A stretch of 11,085 nucleotides of DNA from Acetobacteraceae bacterium (GCA_027311485.1 DAICYU010000028.1:1-11085); one strand, 5' to 3'. Positions 1-6,872 are shown, numbered from the stretch's first letter. Numbers and translations: made by a program. Notes: generated from the letters alone by a model not told the origin.

Positions 1-72
1 ATTGCCGAAAAGGCATCCCGGCCCAAGCCGACGACGATGCGGATGGAAGTGGGAACGTCCAAGATACCCTGA
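1..72 (+). CDS. hisE: C-terminal tail of a probable phosphoribosyl-ATP diphosphatase (HisE), partial
   Basis: Frame 1 is open from the window edge to a TGA at 70-72 and encodes 23 residues beginning IAEKASRPKP. A GIxEKAxR-type segment at the extreme C-terminus is typical of HisE, the enzyme that hydrolyses phosphoribosyl-ATP to phosphoribosyl-AMP in histidine synthesis. In alphaproteobacteria hisE is often followed by a HIT-family gene, as here. Only the tail is visible, so the call rests on about nine residues plus gene order. The last 13 residues match nothing I recognise. The full gene would extend left of the window. Confidence 0.5.
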   Translation: MAEKASRPKPTTMRMEVGTSKIP

Positions 73-227
73 CGTGGGCGCAGCGTGCTGTCGCCGTGAC
101 CGGGGGCATGTTTGGCTCAGGACGATGCAATGGTGCCGCAGGCTATTCGGCCGCGGCGGTCGTGCTCTGGTATCGTTCGTGCAGCCGGCGTAAAAACGTC
201 GCGACGCGCCCCAACGGAGATTGCCTT

Positions 228-608
228 ATGCCCGTCAGCGGCCTGCCTCCCTACGACGACCAGAACATCTTTGCCAAAATCCTGCGTGGTGAAATTCCGT
301 GCCGCAAAGTCTATGAGGATGCGTTCGCGCTTGCCTTCCATGACATTGCGCCGCAGGCGCCGACGCATGTCCTGGTGATACCGAAACGTCCTTATTGTTC
401 CTTTGCCGATTTCAGCGCTTCCGCGCCAGAGGCCGAGATCGCCGGTTTTTTTCGCGCCGTGGGCAAGGTGGCCAAGGATCTGGGCCTGGAAACACAGGGC
501 TACCGGCTGCTCGCCAACATGGGTGAGCACTCCGGCCAGGAAGTGCCGCATTTCCACGTGCACCTGTTTGCCGGTCGTCCGCTTGGCCGGATGATTCCCA
601 ACGGCTGA
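228..608 (+). CDS. HIT-family (Hint-like) purine nucleoside phosphoramidase / nucleotide hydrolase
   Basis: This 126-residue protein has the complete histidine triad H108-F-H110-V-H112-L-F near the C-terminus, where H110 would be the nucleophile. An N-terminal segment FHDIAPQAPTHVLVIPK (residues 37-53) is characteristic of Hint/PKCI proteins. The length fits a single-domain HIT protein. Family members cleave AMP-linked phosphoramidates and adenylates in the cytoplasm; the physiological substrate cannot be read from sequence. The ATG at 228 is chosen because GGAGA (216-220) lies 7 nt upstream; the same frame is open back to 96, but that extension has no family similarity. The gene follows a probable hisE tail after 155 nt. 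Its TGA directly abuts the stop of the convergent TPR gene. Confidence 0.9.
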   Translation: MPVSGLPPYDDQNIFAKILRGEIPCRKVYEDAFALAFHDIAPQAPTHVLVIPKRPYCSFADFSASAPEAEIAGFFRAVGKVAKDLGLETQGYRLLANMGEHSGQEVPHFHVHLFAGRPLGRMIPNG

Positions 609-615
609 TCAGCCG
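602..615. repeat. 14-bp perfect palindrome made of two abutting stop codons
   Basis: CGGCTGATCAGCCG is a perfect palindrome. Its centre, TGATCA, is the TGA of the HIT gene (606-608) joined to the reverse-complemented TGA of the TPR/glycosyltransferase gene (609-611). Both genes end GGC-TGA, which extends the symmetry. There is no loop and no T-tract, so evidence for an intrinsic terminator is weak. Confidence 0.6.
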
Positions 616-2108
616 GCGGCGTGTTGCCGCAGGGCTGCCGCCACGCGGTCCAGCACCGGGTCCCAGCCGCCATCGGCTGGGTTGGGCCATTCTTCCGGCG
701 CAACCCGGAACAGGCGGACGGTGGAATACCAGGGGCTGTCATGCCGCACCGTCATCCATCGCCAGTCGGACGCGACGTGCAGAATGATCCAGACGGGCTT
801 GCCCAGCGCGGCGGCCAGATGCGCAACGCCGGTATCGACAGCGATGACCAGGTCCAGCCGGTCGATCAGTGCCGCCGTGTCGGCGAAGTCCGTGGTCTGT
901 TCGACATCCCGCCTGATCGCCGCGCGCTGCAGCAGGGCCGGCATGTCCTGCGGGCGCACAACATGCTGCAGGCTGTGGAAATTGATTCCCGGCAGGTCAG
1001 CCAGCCGCAGGAATTGTGCGGCGGCGATGGACCGCAGGTGGTCACGCGTGTGTCGCGCATCGCCGGACCAGGCCAGGCCTACATTCAGGCGCTGCCCCGC
1101 CCGCTGTGTGCGGGCCACGCCGCGTCGATACGCTGGGCGGAGATAGGCTTCCGGCGCGGGGATCGTTGCCGGGATCGTGTCCAGCAACCGAGGCAGCGCG
1201 GTCGAGATACAGTGCAGGTCGAACCGATCCTGGTGCGGCACCGCATCGACTACGGACACGTCGGGTGCGGCGGCGGCGAACAGGCGCACCAGCGCCGGAA
1301 ATGTCCGCCACGTGATCCGCCCTGCGCCCCGCGCTTTCAACATCGGCAGGAAGCGGAAGAACTGGATTGCGTCGCCGTGCCCCTGATCATCGGCAATCAG
1401 CAGGTGGCGCCCGGCCAGATCCTCTCCATTCCAGGGCTCCCCGGGCAGGTTCCGGCCGATGCCATGTGGGTCGAGCGACAGAATCTGCTCCCGCGCCGCG
1501 TAGTCAGCCCAGCCTTCCCGATACCGGCCCAGCCGCAGGAGGTTCATGCCACGCATCATGCGGGCGGGCGTGAGGTGCGGGGCGAGGCTCAGCGCCTTCG
1601 CCAGAAGCGACTCCGCCTCCTCGAACCGGCCCTCGGCCACAGCCTGCTCACCGGCGACCGATAGAGCACCCGCGTAGTCCAGCGGACTGGTCAGACCGGC
1701 GTGGAGCAGGGGCGCCAGTGCTTCGGTGCATATCCGCGCCTCGCCCATCCAGGCTGAGACTTGCGCCAGCAGCAAGCGGTACTCGGCATTGGGCGGCTGG
1801 ATGTCCACGGCGCGCGCGATATCCGTTACCGCCTGCCTCCGGTCCCCTGCCAGCCACTGCGCTCGGCCGCGGCAGGACCATGCCGGCGCAAAGTGCGGCT
1901 CTACTGACAGGATGCGGTCCACCAATGCCAGAGCCAGCGCGTGATCCTTGCGGAACAGGGCCACTTCGGCGCTTTTCGACAGGGCCATCAGATGGCCGGG
2001 TTCGAGATGCAGGGCCTGGTCGAGAAAGGCTTGCGCCTGGACAACGTTACCGGCGGCGATCTCGGCTGTGGCGGCGTACACCAGGCGATCCGCCTCGGGC
2101 CAAAGCAT
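609..2108 (-). CDS. TPR-repeat protein with C-terminal GT-B (heptosyltransferase/GT9-like) glycosyltransferase domain
   Basis: With a start at the ATG at 2108 the protein has 499 residues. Residues 1-200 are helical TPR-type repeats with W/A/G/Y/P spacing, for example GNVVQAQAFLDQALHLEPGH (20-39), GRFEEAESLLAKALSLAP (160-177) and LRLGRYREGWADYAAR (191-206). Residues 225-495 resemble a GT-B domain. They include LLIADDQGHGDAIQFFRFLP (236-255), VGLAWSGD (343-350), the nucleotide-sugar-side motif DLVIAVDTGVAHLAAALGKP (419-438) and DSPWY (457-461). TPR-glycosyltransferases of this layout are common in Rhodospirillales and Rhizobiales; their acceptors are mostly unknown. No signal peptide or membrane segment is seen, so it should be cytoplasmic. 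The frame is open up to 2246, inside the DUF3576 gene. The ATG at 2108 has only a weak G-rich SD, so the start is tentative. It lies 35 nt after the DUF3576 stop and is probably co-transcribed with it. Confidence 0.82.
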   Translation of the reverse strand: MLWPEADRLVYAATAEIAAGNVVQAQAFLDQALHLEPGHLMALSKSAEVALFRKDHALALALVDRILSVEPHFAPAWSCRGRAQWLAGDRRQAVTDIARAVDIQPPNAEYRLLLAQVSAWMGEARICTEALAPLLHAGLTSPLDYAGALSVAGEQAVAEGRFEEAESLLAKALSLAPHLTPARMMRGMNLLRLGRYREGWADYAAREQILSLDPHGIGRNLPGEPWNGEDLAGRHLLIADDQGHGDAIQFFRFLPMLKARGAGRITWRTFPALVRLFAAAAPDVSVVDAVPHQDRFDLHCISTALPRLLDTIPATIPAPEAYLRPAYRRGVARTQRAGQRLNVGLAWSGDARHTRDHLRSIAAAQFLRLADLPGINFHSLQHVVRPQDMPALLQRAAIRRDVEQTTDFADTAALIDRLDLVIAVDTGVAHLAAALGKPVWIILHVASDWRWMTVRHDSPWYSTVRLFRVAPEEWPNPADGGWDPVLDRVAAALRQHAAG

Positions 2109-2143
2109 ACCGGCCCCCGGGGACTGGTCCTGGCCCGCCGCGG

Positions 2144-2713
2144 TCAGCCGCTGGCCTGCAATTGCTCCCGCATCTGGCGGGCGCGGGCCAGCACCTTGTT
2201 TTCGATGTCGCCAACTGTCGAGTCGGCCACCGGGGCGTCTATCCACTGTCCGTTCTGCAACACCTGGCGGAAGATGTTCACGCGTACGCCGTCGCTGCGC
2301 AGGTCACGGCTGAGGATGTAGATCGTCGCCTTGAAACGCTCCCCGGTCGAGCCAGGCGGCGAATACCAGTCGGTGATGATCACCCCGCCGAACGGATCGG
2401 CCGAAGCGAGCGGCATGAAGGAAATCGTGTCGAGCGCACCGCGCCAGAGGAAGGCGTTGACGCCGATGCCGGACCCGCTACCAGCGGTGCCGCCGCCGTC
2501 GTTCCGCTTCTTGCCGAAACTGAACAACTCACCGCTGTCGTCCCCGCCGAGGCGGGAGGTCATGGACGGATCGCCTGGGCCGCCGCTGCCCATGCCGCCA
2601 TAGTTCGGCGGCGTCGGGTTCGGTTTCACCGCGTCAGAGGAGCAGCCTGCGAGCGCCAACACGGCGAGGCAGGCCGCGGAGCATAGGCAGGCGCTGAACT
2701 GGTTCAATCTCAT
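2144..2713 (-). CDS. DUF3576-domain lipoprotein
   Basis: This 189-residue protein has a signal peptide with hydrophobic core LAVLALAG and lipobox L21-A-G-C24, so it should be lipidated at C24 and anchored in a membrane. A Ser/Pro/Gly-rich linker (about 25-75) leads to a conserved C-terminal domain. That domain contains NAFLWRGALDTISFMPLASA, then DPFGGVIITDWY, and an ERFKATIYILSRDLRSDGVRV stretch, which matches the alphaproteobacterial DUF3576 family. The function is unknown, though the family is broadly conserved and chromosomal. The ATG at 2713 is preferred over an upstream TTG at 2743 because it places a compact MRLNQF signal peptide at the N-terminus; neither has a strong SD. It is followed by the TPR/glycosyltransferase gene after 35 nt and preceded by a 213-nt gap after the TenI-like gene. 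Confidence 0.85.
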   Translation of the reverse strand: MRLNQFSACLCSAACLAVLALAGCSSDAVKPNPTPPNYGGMGSGGPGDPSMTSRLGGDDSGELFSFGKKRNDGGGTAGSGSGIGVNAFLWRGALDTISFMPLASADPFGGVIITDWYSPPGSTGERFKATIYILSRDLRSDGVRVNIFRQVLQNGQWIDAPVADSTVGDIENKVLARARQMREQLQASG

Positions 2714-2926
2714 GGCGGTCGGTGGTTCCCGGGCGGATGGCAATCAGGGCGTAGCCTTTAGCGTCTCGCGTAATGGGCAGCAATCGCGATTTTTTTGCAA
2801 AAGGAAGGTGCGGGCGGATCGGCGTCATTACGGTGGCCGCATGTCGGACCGGGCGGGGAATTGGTGCCCCTGCAAGTATCATGCGCGATGCGGCCCCTGC
2901 GGCGGCTGGCCAGGTGAGCTGCCGCT

Positions 2927-3499
2927 TCAGCCGAGTGCGCCGATGGCCCCGACCGCCTGGCAGGTGCGGGGCAGGCGGTGCACCGTTCGGCCGTCGATTC
3001 CGCCGAGCGCCGCGATTGCCTGCCGGTGGGTGGCGCGCTGTGCGGCAAGGCTCCATCGCAGCGGCTCCAGCCCCGGTGCACCGGGGTGGCTTTGGGTGCG
3101 AAAGGCCGGCGACAGAAAGGTCAGCGCGGCGCCGGCCCGTTGCGCGCGCCGCAGGTCGGCAACACCGTGCGCCGAACTGGTGACCAGCCCCTTCGGCCGC
3201 AGCGGCGCCGGCCAGCGCCCGCCACGCAGGTGGACACCGGCGCCCAGCCTGGCAGCGAGCCGTGGATCGCCGGCAACGACCAGAATCAGCCGACGGTCCC
3301 GGCAGATACCGGCCAGGACGTGCCCCAGGCTGGTCCGGTCGGGGGCGTCGTCGTGCCTGAAGATAATTCCGGCCCGGCCGCGTGGCAGCCGAGCGGCGGC
3401 TGCAACGGGGTCCGGCAGGCGGTGCGAATCGGTGAACAGCCACAGCGACGGCAGCGCTGCCCGTCGTCGCAGACCCCAGGCGAGCAGTTTCAGATCCAT
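2927..3499 (-). CDS. TenI/ThiE-superfamily protein (thiamine phosphate synthase-like) with altered active site
   Basis: This is a 190-residue TIM-barrel protein of the TMP-TENI type. Recognisable family segments are GVHLRGG (88-94, for GVHLGQxD), VTSSAHG (106-112, for GxSxH), LSPAFRTQSHPG (129-140, for the GPVFPTxTK loop) and ALGGI (164-168). ThiE joins the thiazole and pyrimidine halves of thiamine; TenI relatives are thiazole tautomerases or of unknown role. By my alignment the ThiE NDR site reads A-G-D here and the Q-x-D metal/pyrophosphate site reads G-G-R, so true ThiE activity is doubtful. The protein is somewhat short for the family. ATG 3499 is the only start codon in frame after the ligase stop, but it has no SD; the AGGAGG at 3552-3547 serves a short overlapping leader ORF. 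It is 51 nt downstream of the acyl-CoA synthetase on the same strand. Confidence 0.75.
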   Translation of the reverse strand: MDLKLLAWGLRRRAALPSLWLFTDSHRLPDPVAAAARLPRGRAGIIFRHDDAPDRTSLGHVLAGICRDRRLILVVAGDPRLAARLGAGVHLRGGRWPAPLRPKGLVTSSAHGVADLRRAQRAGAALTFLSPAFRTQSHPGAPGLEPLRWSLAAQRATHRQAIAALGGIDGRTVHRLPRTCQAVGAIGALG

Positions 3500-3552
3500 C
3501 GCGCGGCAGCGGGCGCGTCGGGCGGCGGTGTGGTCCGCACGCCTCGCCTCCT
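3490..3552 (-). promoter_or_regulatory. Strong Shine-Dalgarno with 16-codon leader ORF overlapping the TenI-like start
   Basis: AGGAGG at 3552-3547 overlaps the ligase TAG and lies 6 nt before a GTG at 3540. That GTG opens a 16-residue frame beginning VRTTPPPDAP and stopping at TGA 3492-3490, just inside the TenI-like gene, whose ATG (3499) is in another frame. The overlap would let ribosomes terminating on the leader reinitiate at the ATG. Alternatively, it marks a one-base indel that has detached the original start. The leader is not known to be expressed. Confidence 0.4.
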
Positions 3553-5182
3553 AGGCTTTCTGGTAATGGTCGCGGAACTGGCTGCGCAGGCTGGTCTTCA
3601 GCAGCTTGCCGGTTGCCGTGTGCGGCAGCTCCGGCAGCACCACGACATCGTCCGGCAGCCACCATTTGGCGACCTTGCCTTCGTAGATCGCCAGGACGGA
3701 CGCCTTGTCCACGGTACGACCGGGGCGTGGCACCACCAGCAGCAGCGGACGCTCATCCCATTTCGGGTGTATCGCGGCGATGACGGCCGCTTCGGCGACA
3801 TCCGGGTGGGATACGGCAATATTCTCCAGCGTGATGGAGCTGATCCACTCACCGCCCGACTTGATCACGTCCTTCGACCGGTCGGTGATCTCCATGAACC
3901 CATCGGGGTCGATGGTGGCAACGTCACCGGTGGCGAACCAGCCATCCTTGTCCAGCGCGCTGCCGGGTTCGTCGCCGTAATAAGCGCCGGCGATCCACGG
4001 GCCGCGCACCTTCAGGTCACCGAAGGCAACGCCGTCCCAGGGGAGTTCCTTGCCGTCGCCGTCGACGATCTTCATGTCGATGCCGGGCAGGATGCGGCCC
4101 TGCTTCAGCATGTGCCGGGTCGCGTCCGGATTCGGCAGGCCGACCTGCGCGACTTTCGGTGCGTTGTAAGTGCCGACGGGGCTCAGTTCGGTCATGCCCC
4201 AGCCGTGCTCGACGCGGACACCGTATTCGTCGCGGAAGGCATCGATCAACAAGGGCGGGGCAGCGGACCCGCCGGTCATGATCCGCTCCACCGTGTGCAG
4301 CCGTTCGCCGGTTGCGCGCAGGTGCTGCAGCAGGCCGAGCCACACGGTGGGCACGCCGCAGGTGAGGGTGACGCGTTCCTCGTTCAGGATGGCGGCCATG
4401 CTGGCGCCGTCCAGGTGACGCCCAGGCAGTACCAGGGCACCGCCGGTCAGGGCGGTGGCGTAGGGAATGCCCCAGGCATTGACGTGGAACATCGGCACCA
4501 CCGGCAGCACCCGGCTGGTGGCGCGGCAGCACAGCACATCTGGCAGTGACACGGCATAGGCGTGCAGCCAGGTGGAACGGTGGCTGTACAGTACGCCCTT
4601 GGGCCGGCCGGTCGTGCCGGATGTGTAGCACAGTGCGCTGGCGGTGCTCTCATCGAACATCGGCCAAGCGTAGTCGTCATCCGCCGCGTCCATCAGCTGG
4701 TCATAGCTGGCGAGGGTCATCCCGGGCGCCAGGGAGACATCCGGCATGTGCTCGGGATCGGTCATCATCACGATCGTCTTCACGCTGATCTTCGGTGCGA
4801 TGGCGGTGACCAGCGGGGCAAAGCTGACATCGACGAACAGCACTTTTTCGTCGGCGTGATTGATGATGTAGGCGATGTCGTCCGGGTGCAGCCGCGGGTT
4901 GATGGTGTGGCAGATCGCCTGCATGCCAGGTGCTGCGTAGTACACCTCCAGGTGCCGGTAGCCGTTCCACGCCAGGGTGCCGACCCGGTCGCCGGCACCG
5001 ACGCCCAGTTTCTGCAGGACCCGGACCAGGCGGCGGGATCGCGCTTCCACGTCCCGCCACGTATAGCGGTGGGTGGTATTCTCATGCGTGCGGGACACGA
5101 CCTCGGCGCTGCCATGATGCCGCGCGGCATGGGTCAGGATCGAGGATATCATCAACGCATGCGGCTGCATCAATCCGAGCAC
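3551..5182 (-). CDS. Acyl-CoA synthetase (AMP-forming), 3-(methylthio)propionyl-CoA ligase/medium-chain type
   Basis: This ANL-superfamily ligase of 543 residues activates a carboxylic acid to acyl-adenylate and then acyl-CoA. Motifs are intact: the phosphate loop YTSGTTGRPKG (186-196), GWGMTELSP (327-335), TGD (418-420), the hinge D434-R435 with SKDVIKSGGEWISS after it, and the C-terminal HTATGKLLK with catalytic K526. The N-terminus VLGLMQ and the overall layout resemble DmdB-type 3-(methylthio)propionyl-CoA ligases and related medium-chain ligases, so substrate assignment stays open. No membrane segment is seen. The GTG at 5182 is chosen because AGGAGG lies 8 nt upstream and homologues start at this LGLMQ segment; the frame is open to 5293 without similarity. 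It is divergent from the SDR pair. A candidate -10 TATCAT sits at 5220-5215, but no good -35 is visible. Confidence 0.88.
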   Translation of the reverse strand: MLGLMQPHALMISSILTHAARHHGSAEVVSRTHENTTHRYTWRDVEARSRRLVRVLQKLGVGAGDRVGTLAWNGYRHLEVYYAAPGMQAICHTINPRLHPDDIAYIINHADEKVLFVDVSFAPLVTAIAPKISVKTIVMMTDPEHMPDVSLAPGMTLASYDQLMDAADDDYAWPMFDESTASALCYTSGTTGRPKGVLYSHRSTWLHAYAVSLPDVLCCRATSRVLPVVPMFHVNAWGIPYATALTGGALVLPGRHLDGASMAAILNEERVTLTCGVPTVWLGLLQHLRATGERLHTVERIMTGGSAAPPLLIDAFRDEYGVRVEHGWGMTELSPVGTYNAPKVAQVGLPNPDATRHMLKQGRILPGIDMKIVDGDGKELPWDGVAFGDLKVRGPWIAGAYYGDEPGSALDKDGWFATGDVATIDPDGFMEITDRSKDVIKSGGEWISSITLENIAVSHPDVAEAAVIAAIHPKWDERPLLLVVPRPGRTVDKASVLAIYEGKVAKWWLPDDVVVLPELPHTATGKLLKTSLRSQFRDHYQKA

Positions 5183-5190
5183 GGTCGTCA

Positions 5191-5196
5191 CCTCCT
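5191..5196 (-). promoter_or_regulatory. Shine-Dalgarno AGGAGG fixing the GTG start of the acyl-CoA synthetase
   Basis: CCTCCT on the plus strand is AGGAGG on the coding strand, 8 nt before GTG 5182. Another GTG at 5191-5189 overlaps this site and is too close to be used. This supports a 543-residue protein rather than the 580-residue open frame. Confidence 0.8.
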
Positions 5197-5319
5197 GTTG
5201 CTTTTTGTCGGGACATGATACGGCAACGGAGCGGCAAAAGAAGGGGTCTGTTAGACGGCTTGCGTTGCCAGCCTGATCCGGCCGCATCCCCATAGTGTCT
5301 CATGTTGGAGGGAACCTGG

Positions 5320-6066
5320 ATGCAACAAGTCATGATCGTCACCGGCGGCAGCCAGGGCATTGGCGAGGCGATTGCCCGGCTGGGGGCTGAGCGCGGCTAC
5401 GCCGTGGCACTGACCTACCAGTCCAACCAGGCGCTGGCCGAAGGCGTGGCGGCGGATATCGTTGCTGCCGGCGGTCAGGCGATGGCCGTGCGGGCCGAGA
5501 TGGCGGATGAGGAGTCGATCCTGGCGCTGTACCGCACCGTCGATGAGAAGCTGGGACCGGTGACGGCGCTGGTGAACAATGCCGGCACACCCGGGCCGAT
5601 GGGCCGGATCGATGCGGTCACCAGCGCGATACTGGACACGGTGCTGGCGGTGAACGTCCGCGCGCCGTTCCTGATGATCCGGGAAGCGGTCGCGCGCATG
5701 GCGACGGACCGCGGCGGGGCCGGCGGCGCGATCGTCAATGTATCGTCCCGCGCGGCGGAACTGGGCGGCGCGGGTGAGTGGATTCACTACGCCGCGTCGA
5801 AAGGCGCGCTGGACAGCCTGACGGTAGGCGCGGCCCGGGAACTGGCGACGCGCGGCATCCGCGTGAACGCCGTCAGCCCCGGGTTGATCCAGACCGACCT
5901 GCATGCCCGCGCCGGCTTGCCTGACCGGCTGACCAGGCTGGTCGGCGGTGTGCCGATGGGACGTGTCGGCACAACCGAGGAGGTTGCCAACGCAGTCTTG
6001 TGGCTGCTGTCGTCCGAGGCATCCTACATCACTGGTATCAATGTCCCGATTTCTGGAGGCCGCTGA
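5320..6066 (+). CDS. Classical SDR-family oxidoreductase (YgfF/glucose 1-dehydrogenase-like)
   Basis: The protein has 248 residues, the usual length for a classical SDR. It shows the cofactor motif TGGSQGIG (8-15), NNAG (86-89), N112, the catalytic serine in NVSS (S143), YxxxK as Y157-K161, and a C-terminal TG...ISGGR ending. Overall it resembles E. coli YgfF, whose physiological substrate is unsettled. It should be a cytoplasmic NAD(P)-dependent alcohol/ketone oxidoreductase. No acidic residue follows the second strand, where LTYQSNQ (31-37) is seen; this leans towards NADP(H) but is not decisive. ATG 5320 is chosen over 5302 because GGAGG (5307-5311) lies 8 nt upstream and the protein then begins directly at the first beta strand. 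It is the first gene of a two-gene operon and divergent from the acyl-CoA synthetase. Confidence 0.9.
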   Translation: MQQVMIVTGGSQGIGEAIARLGAERGYAVALTYQSNQALAEGVAADIVAAGGQAMAVRAEMADEESILALYRTVDEKLGPVTALVNNAGTPGPMGRIDAVTSAILDTVLAVNVRAPFLMIREAVARMATDRGGAGGAIVNVSSRAAELGGAGEWIHYAASKGALDSLTVGAARELATRGIRVNAVSPGLIQTDLHARAGLPDRLTRLVGGVPMGRVGTTEEVANAVLWLLSSEASYITGINVPISGGR

Positions 6067-6067
6067 G

Positions 6068-6760
6068 ATGGACCCGAAAACCGCCCTGATTGTCGGCACC
6101 GGCGCCGGCTTGAGTGCCTCCCTCGCTCGGCTGTTCGCCCGCAAGGGGCTGCAGGTGGCGATGGCGTCACGCGATCCGGACAAACTGGCGAAACTGGCTG
6201 AGGAAACCGCCGGGACGACGTTCGCCTGCGAGGCGACGGAACCGGAGGAGGTTGCCGCGCTGTTCGATGTGGTGATCGCAACACAAGGCGTGCCGGACAT
6301 CGTGGTTTACAACGCCAGCGGGCGGGTGCGCGGGCCTGTGACGGACCTGGACCCCGAGGCGGTGCGGCAGGCGATCATGGTCAGCGGCTATGGCGGCTTC
6401 CTGGTGGCGCAGCAGGCCGCGCGGCATATGCTGGGGCGTGGGTCGGGGGCAATCCTGCTGACCGGGGCTTCGGCGAGCGTGAAAGGGTACGCGAACTCGT
6501 CATCGTTCGCGATGGGCAAGTTCGCGCTGCGCGGGCTGGCGCAGAGCCTGGCGCGCGAGCTGTCGCCGAAGGGGGTGCATGTCGCGCATTTCGTCATCGA
6601 CGGCGGGATTCGCAGCACCGCCCGGCCTGATCCGGAGGGGAGTCCGGACAGCATGCTGGACCCGGACGCCATTGCGGAGACGTACTGGCACGTGGCAACA
6701 CAGCCGCGCAGTGCATGGACATGGGAAGTCGAACTGCGGCCCTGGGTTGAGAAGTTCTGA
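6068..6760 (+). CDS. Atypical SDR-family protein, catalytic Tyr replaced by Phe
   Basis: This 230-residue Rossmann-fold SDR has a nucleotide motif VGTGAGLSASLAR (9-21), a variant of GxGxGLGxSxAR with Ser where the last Gly is expected. The NNAG position reads YNAS (81-84). The active-site serine is probably S135 in LTGASAS. The YxxxK position reads F147-A-M-G-K151. The stretch KFALRGLAQSLARELSPKG (151-169) followed by HVAHFVIDGGI is typical of an SDR subgroup that I recall often carries Phe here, so the substitution may be ancestral. Catalysis would then be non-classical or absent. ATG 6068 lies one base after the upstream TGA, with GGAGG (6055-6059) 8 nt before it, so the two SDRs are co-translated. 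The stop codon lies in a 17-bp tandem duplication. Confidence 0.88.
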   Translation: MDPKTALIVGTGAGLSASLARLFARKGLQVAMASRDPDKLAKLAEETAGTTFACEATEPEEVAALFDVVIATQGVPDIVVYNASGRVRGPVTDLDPEAVRQAIMVSGYGGFLVAQQAARHMLGRGSGAILLTGASASVKGYANSSSFAMGKFALRGLAQSLARELSPKGVHVAHFVIDGGIRSTARPDPEGSPDSMLDPDAIAETYWHVATQPRSAWTWEVELRPWVEKF

Positions 6761-6777
6761 GGGTTGAGACGTTCTGG
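6744..6777 (+). repeat. 17-bp imperfect tandem duplication spanning the SDR stop codon
   Basis: The unit at 6744-6760 (gggttgagaagttctga) is followed directly by gggttgagacgttctgg at 6761-6777, with 15 of 17 bases identical. The first copy encodes the last residues and TGA of the second SDR; the second copy is non-coding. This looks like replication slippage. Confidence 0.8.
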
Positions 6778-6819
6778 AAACGGGTAGAGTCTGGCTTTAC
6801 TGCCGTCGTAATGAGTTGT

Positions 6820-6872
6820 GACGGCTGCGGGGAAGCCGTCGATTTGCTTATATGTCGCGGCCGACTGGCCGC
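6820..6872 (+). terminator. Two adjacent hairpins after the SDR operon, weak terminator candidate
   Basis: The first hairpin is GACGGCT (6820-6826), 7-nt loop, AGCCGTC (6834-6840), followed by the partly T-rich GATTTGCTTATATG. The second is GCGGCC (6857-6862), GACT loop, GGCCGC (6867-6872). A further small stem, GGCCGA-TTA-TCGGCC (6996-7010), sits over the hipA stop codon. None has a proper T-tract, so intrinsic termination is uncertain. The 241-nt gap 6761-7001 otherwise holds nothing I can assign. Confidence 0.35.

Noticed and set aside
2..193. 63-codon plus-strand frame at the left edge
   Set aside because: Arg/Cys/Trp-rich composition without family similarity; the frame-1 HisE-like tail explains 1-72 better.
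621..1664. 347-codon plus-strand open frame and the overlapping frame 1718-2686
   Set aside because: Antisense to the TPR/glycosyltransferase and DUF3576 genes, with no recognisable domain.
2714..2743. Upstream TTG start for the DUF3576 lipoprotein
   Set aside because: It would place ten polar residues before a good signal peptide; the ATG at 2713 gives a normal lipoprotein N-terminus.
2978..4549. 523-codon plus-strand open frame
   Set aside because: It lies antisense to the TenI-like gene and the acyl-CoA synthetase, shows low-complexity GC-rich composition and no family motifs; typical shadow ORF in GC-rich DNA.
5183..5293. N-terminal extension of the acyl-CoA synthetase open frame
   Set aside because: The SD-supported GTG at 5182 matches the family start; the extension has no similarity and invades the divergent promoter region.
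5251..6300. 349-codon minus-strand open frame
   Set aside because: Antisense to the SDR genes, which have clear motifs and well-placed ribosome binding sites.
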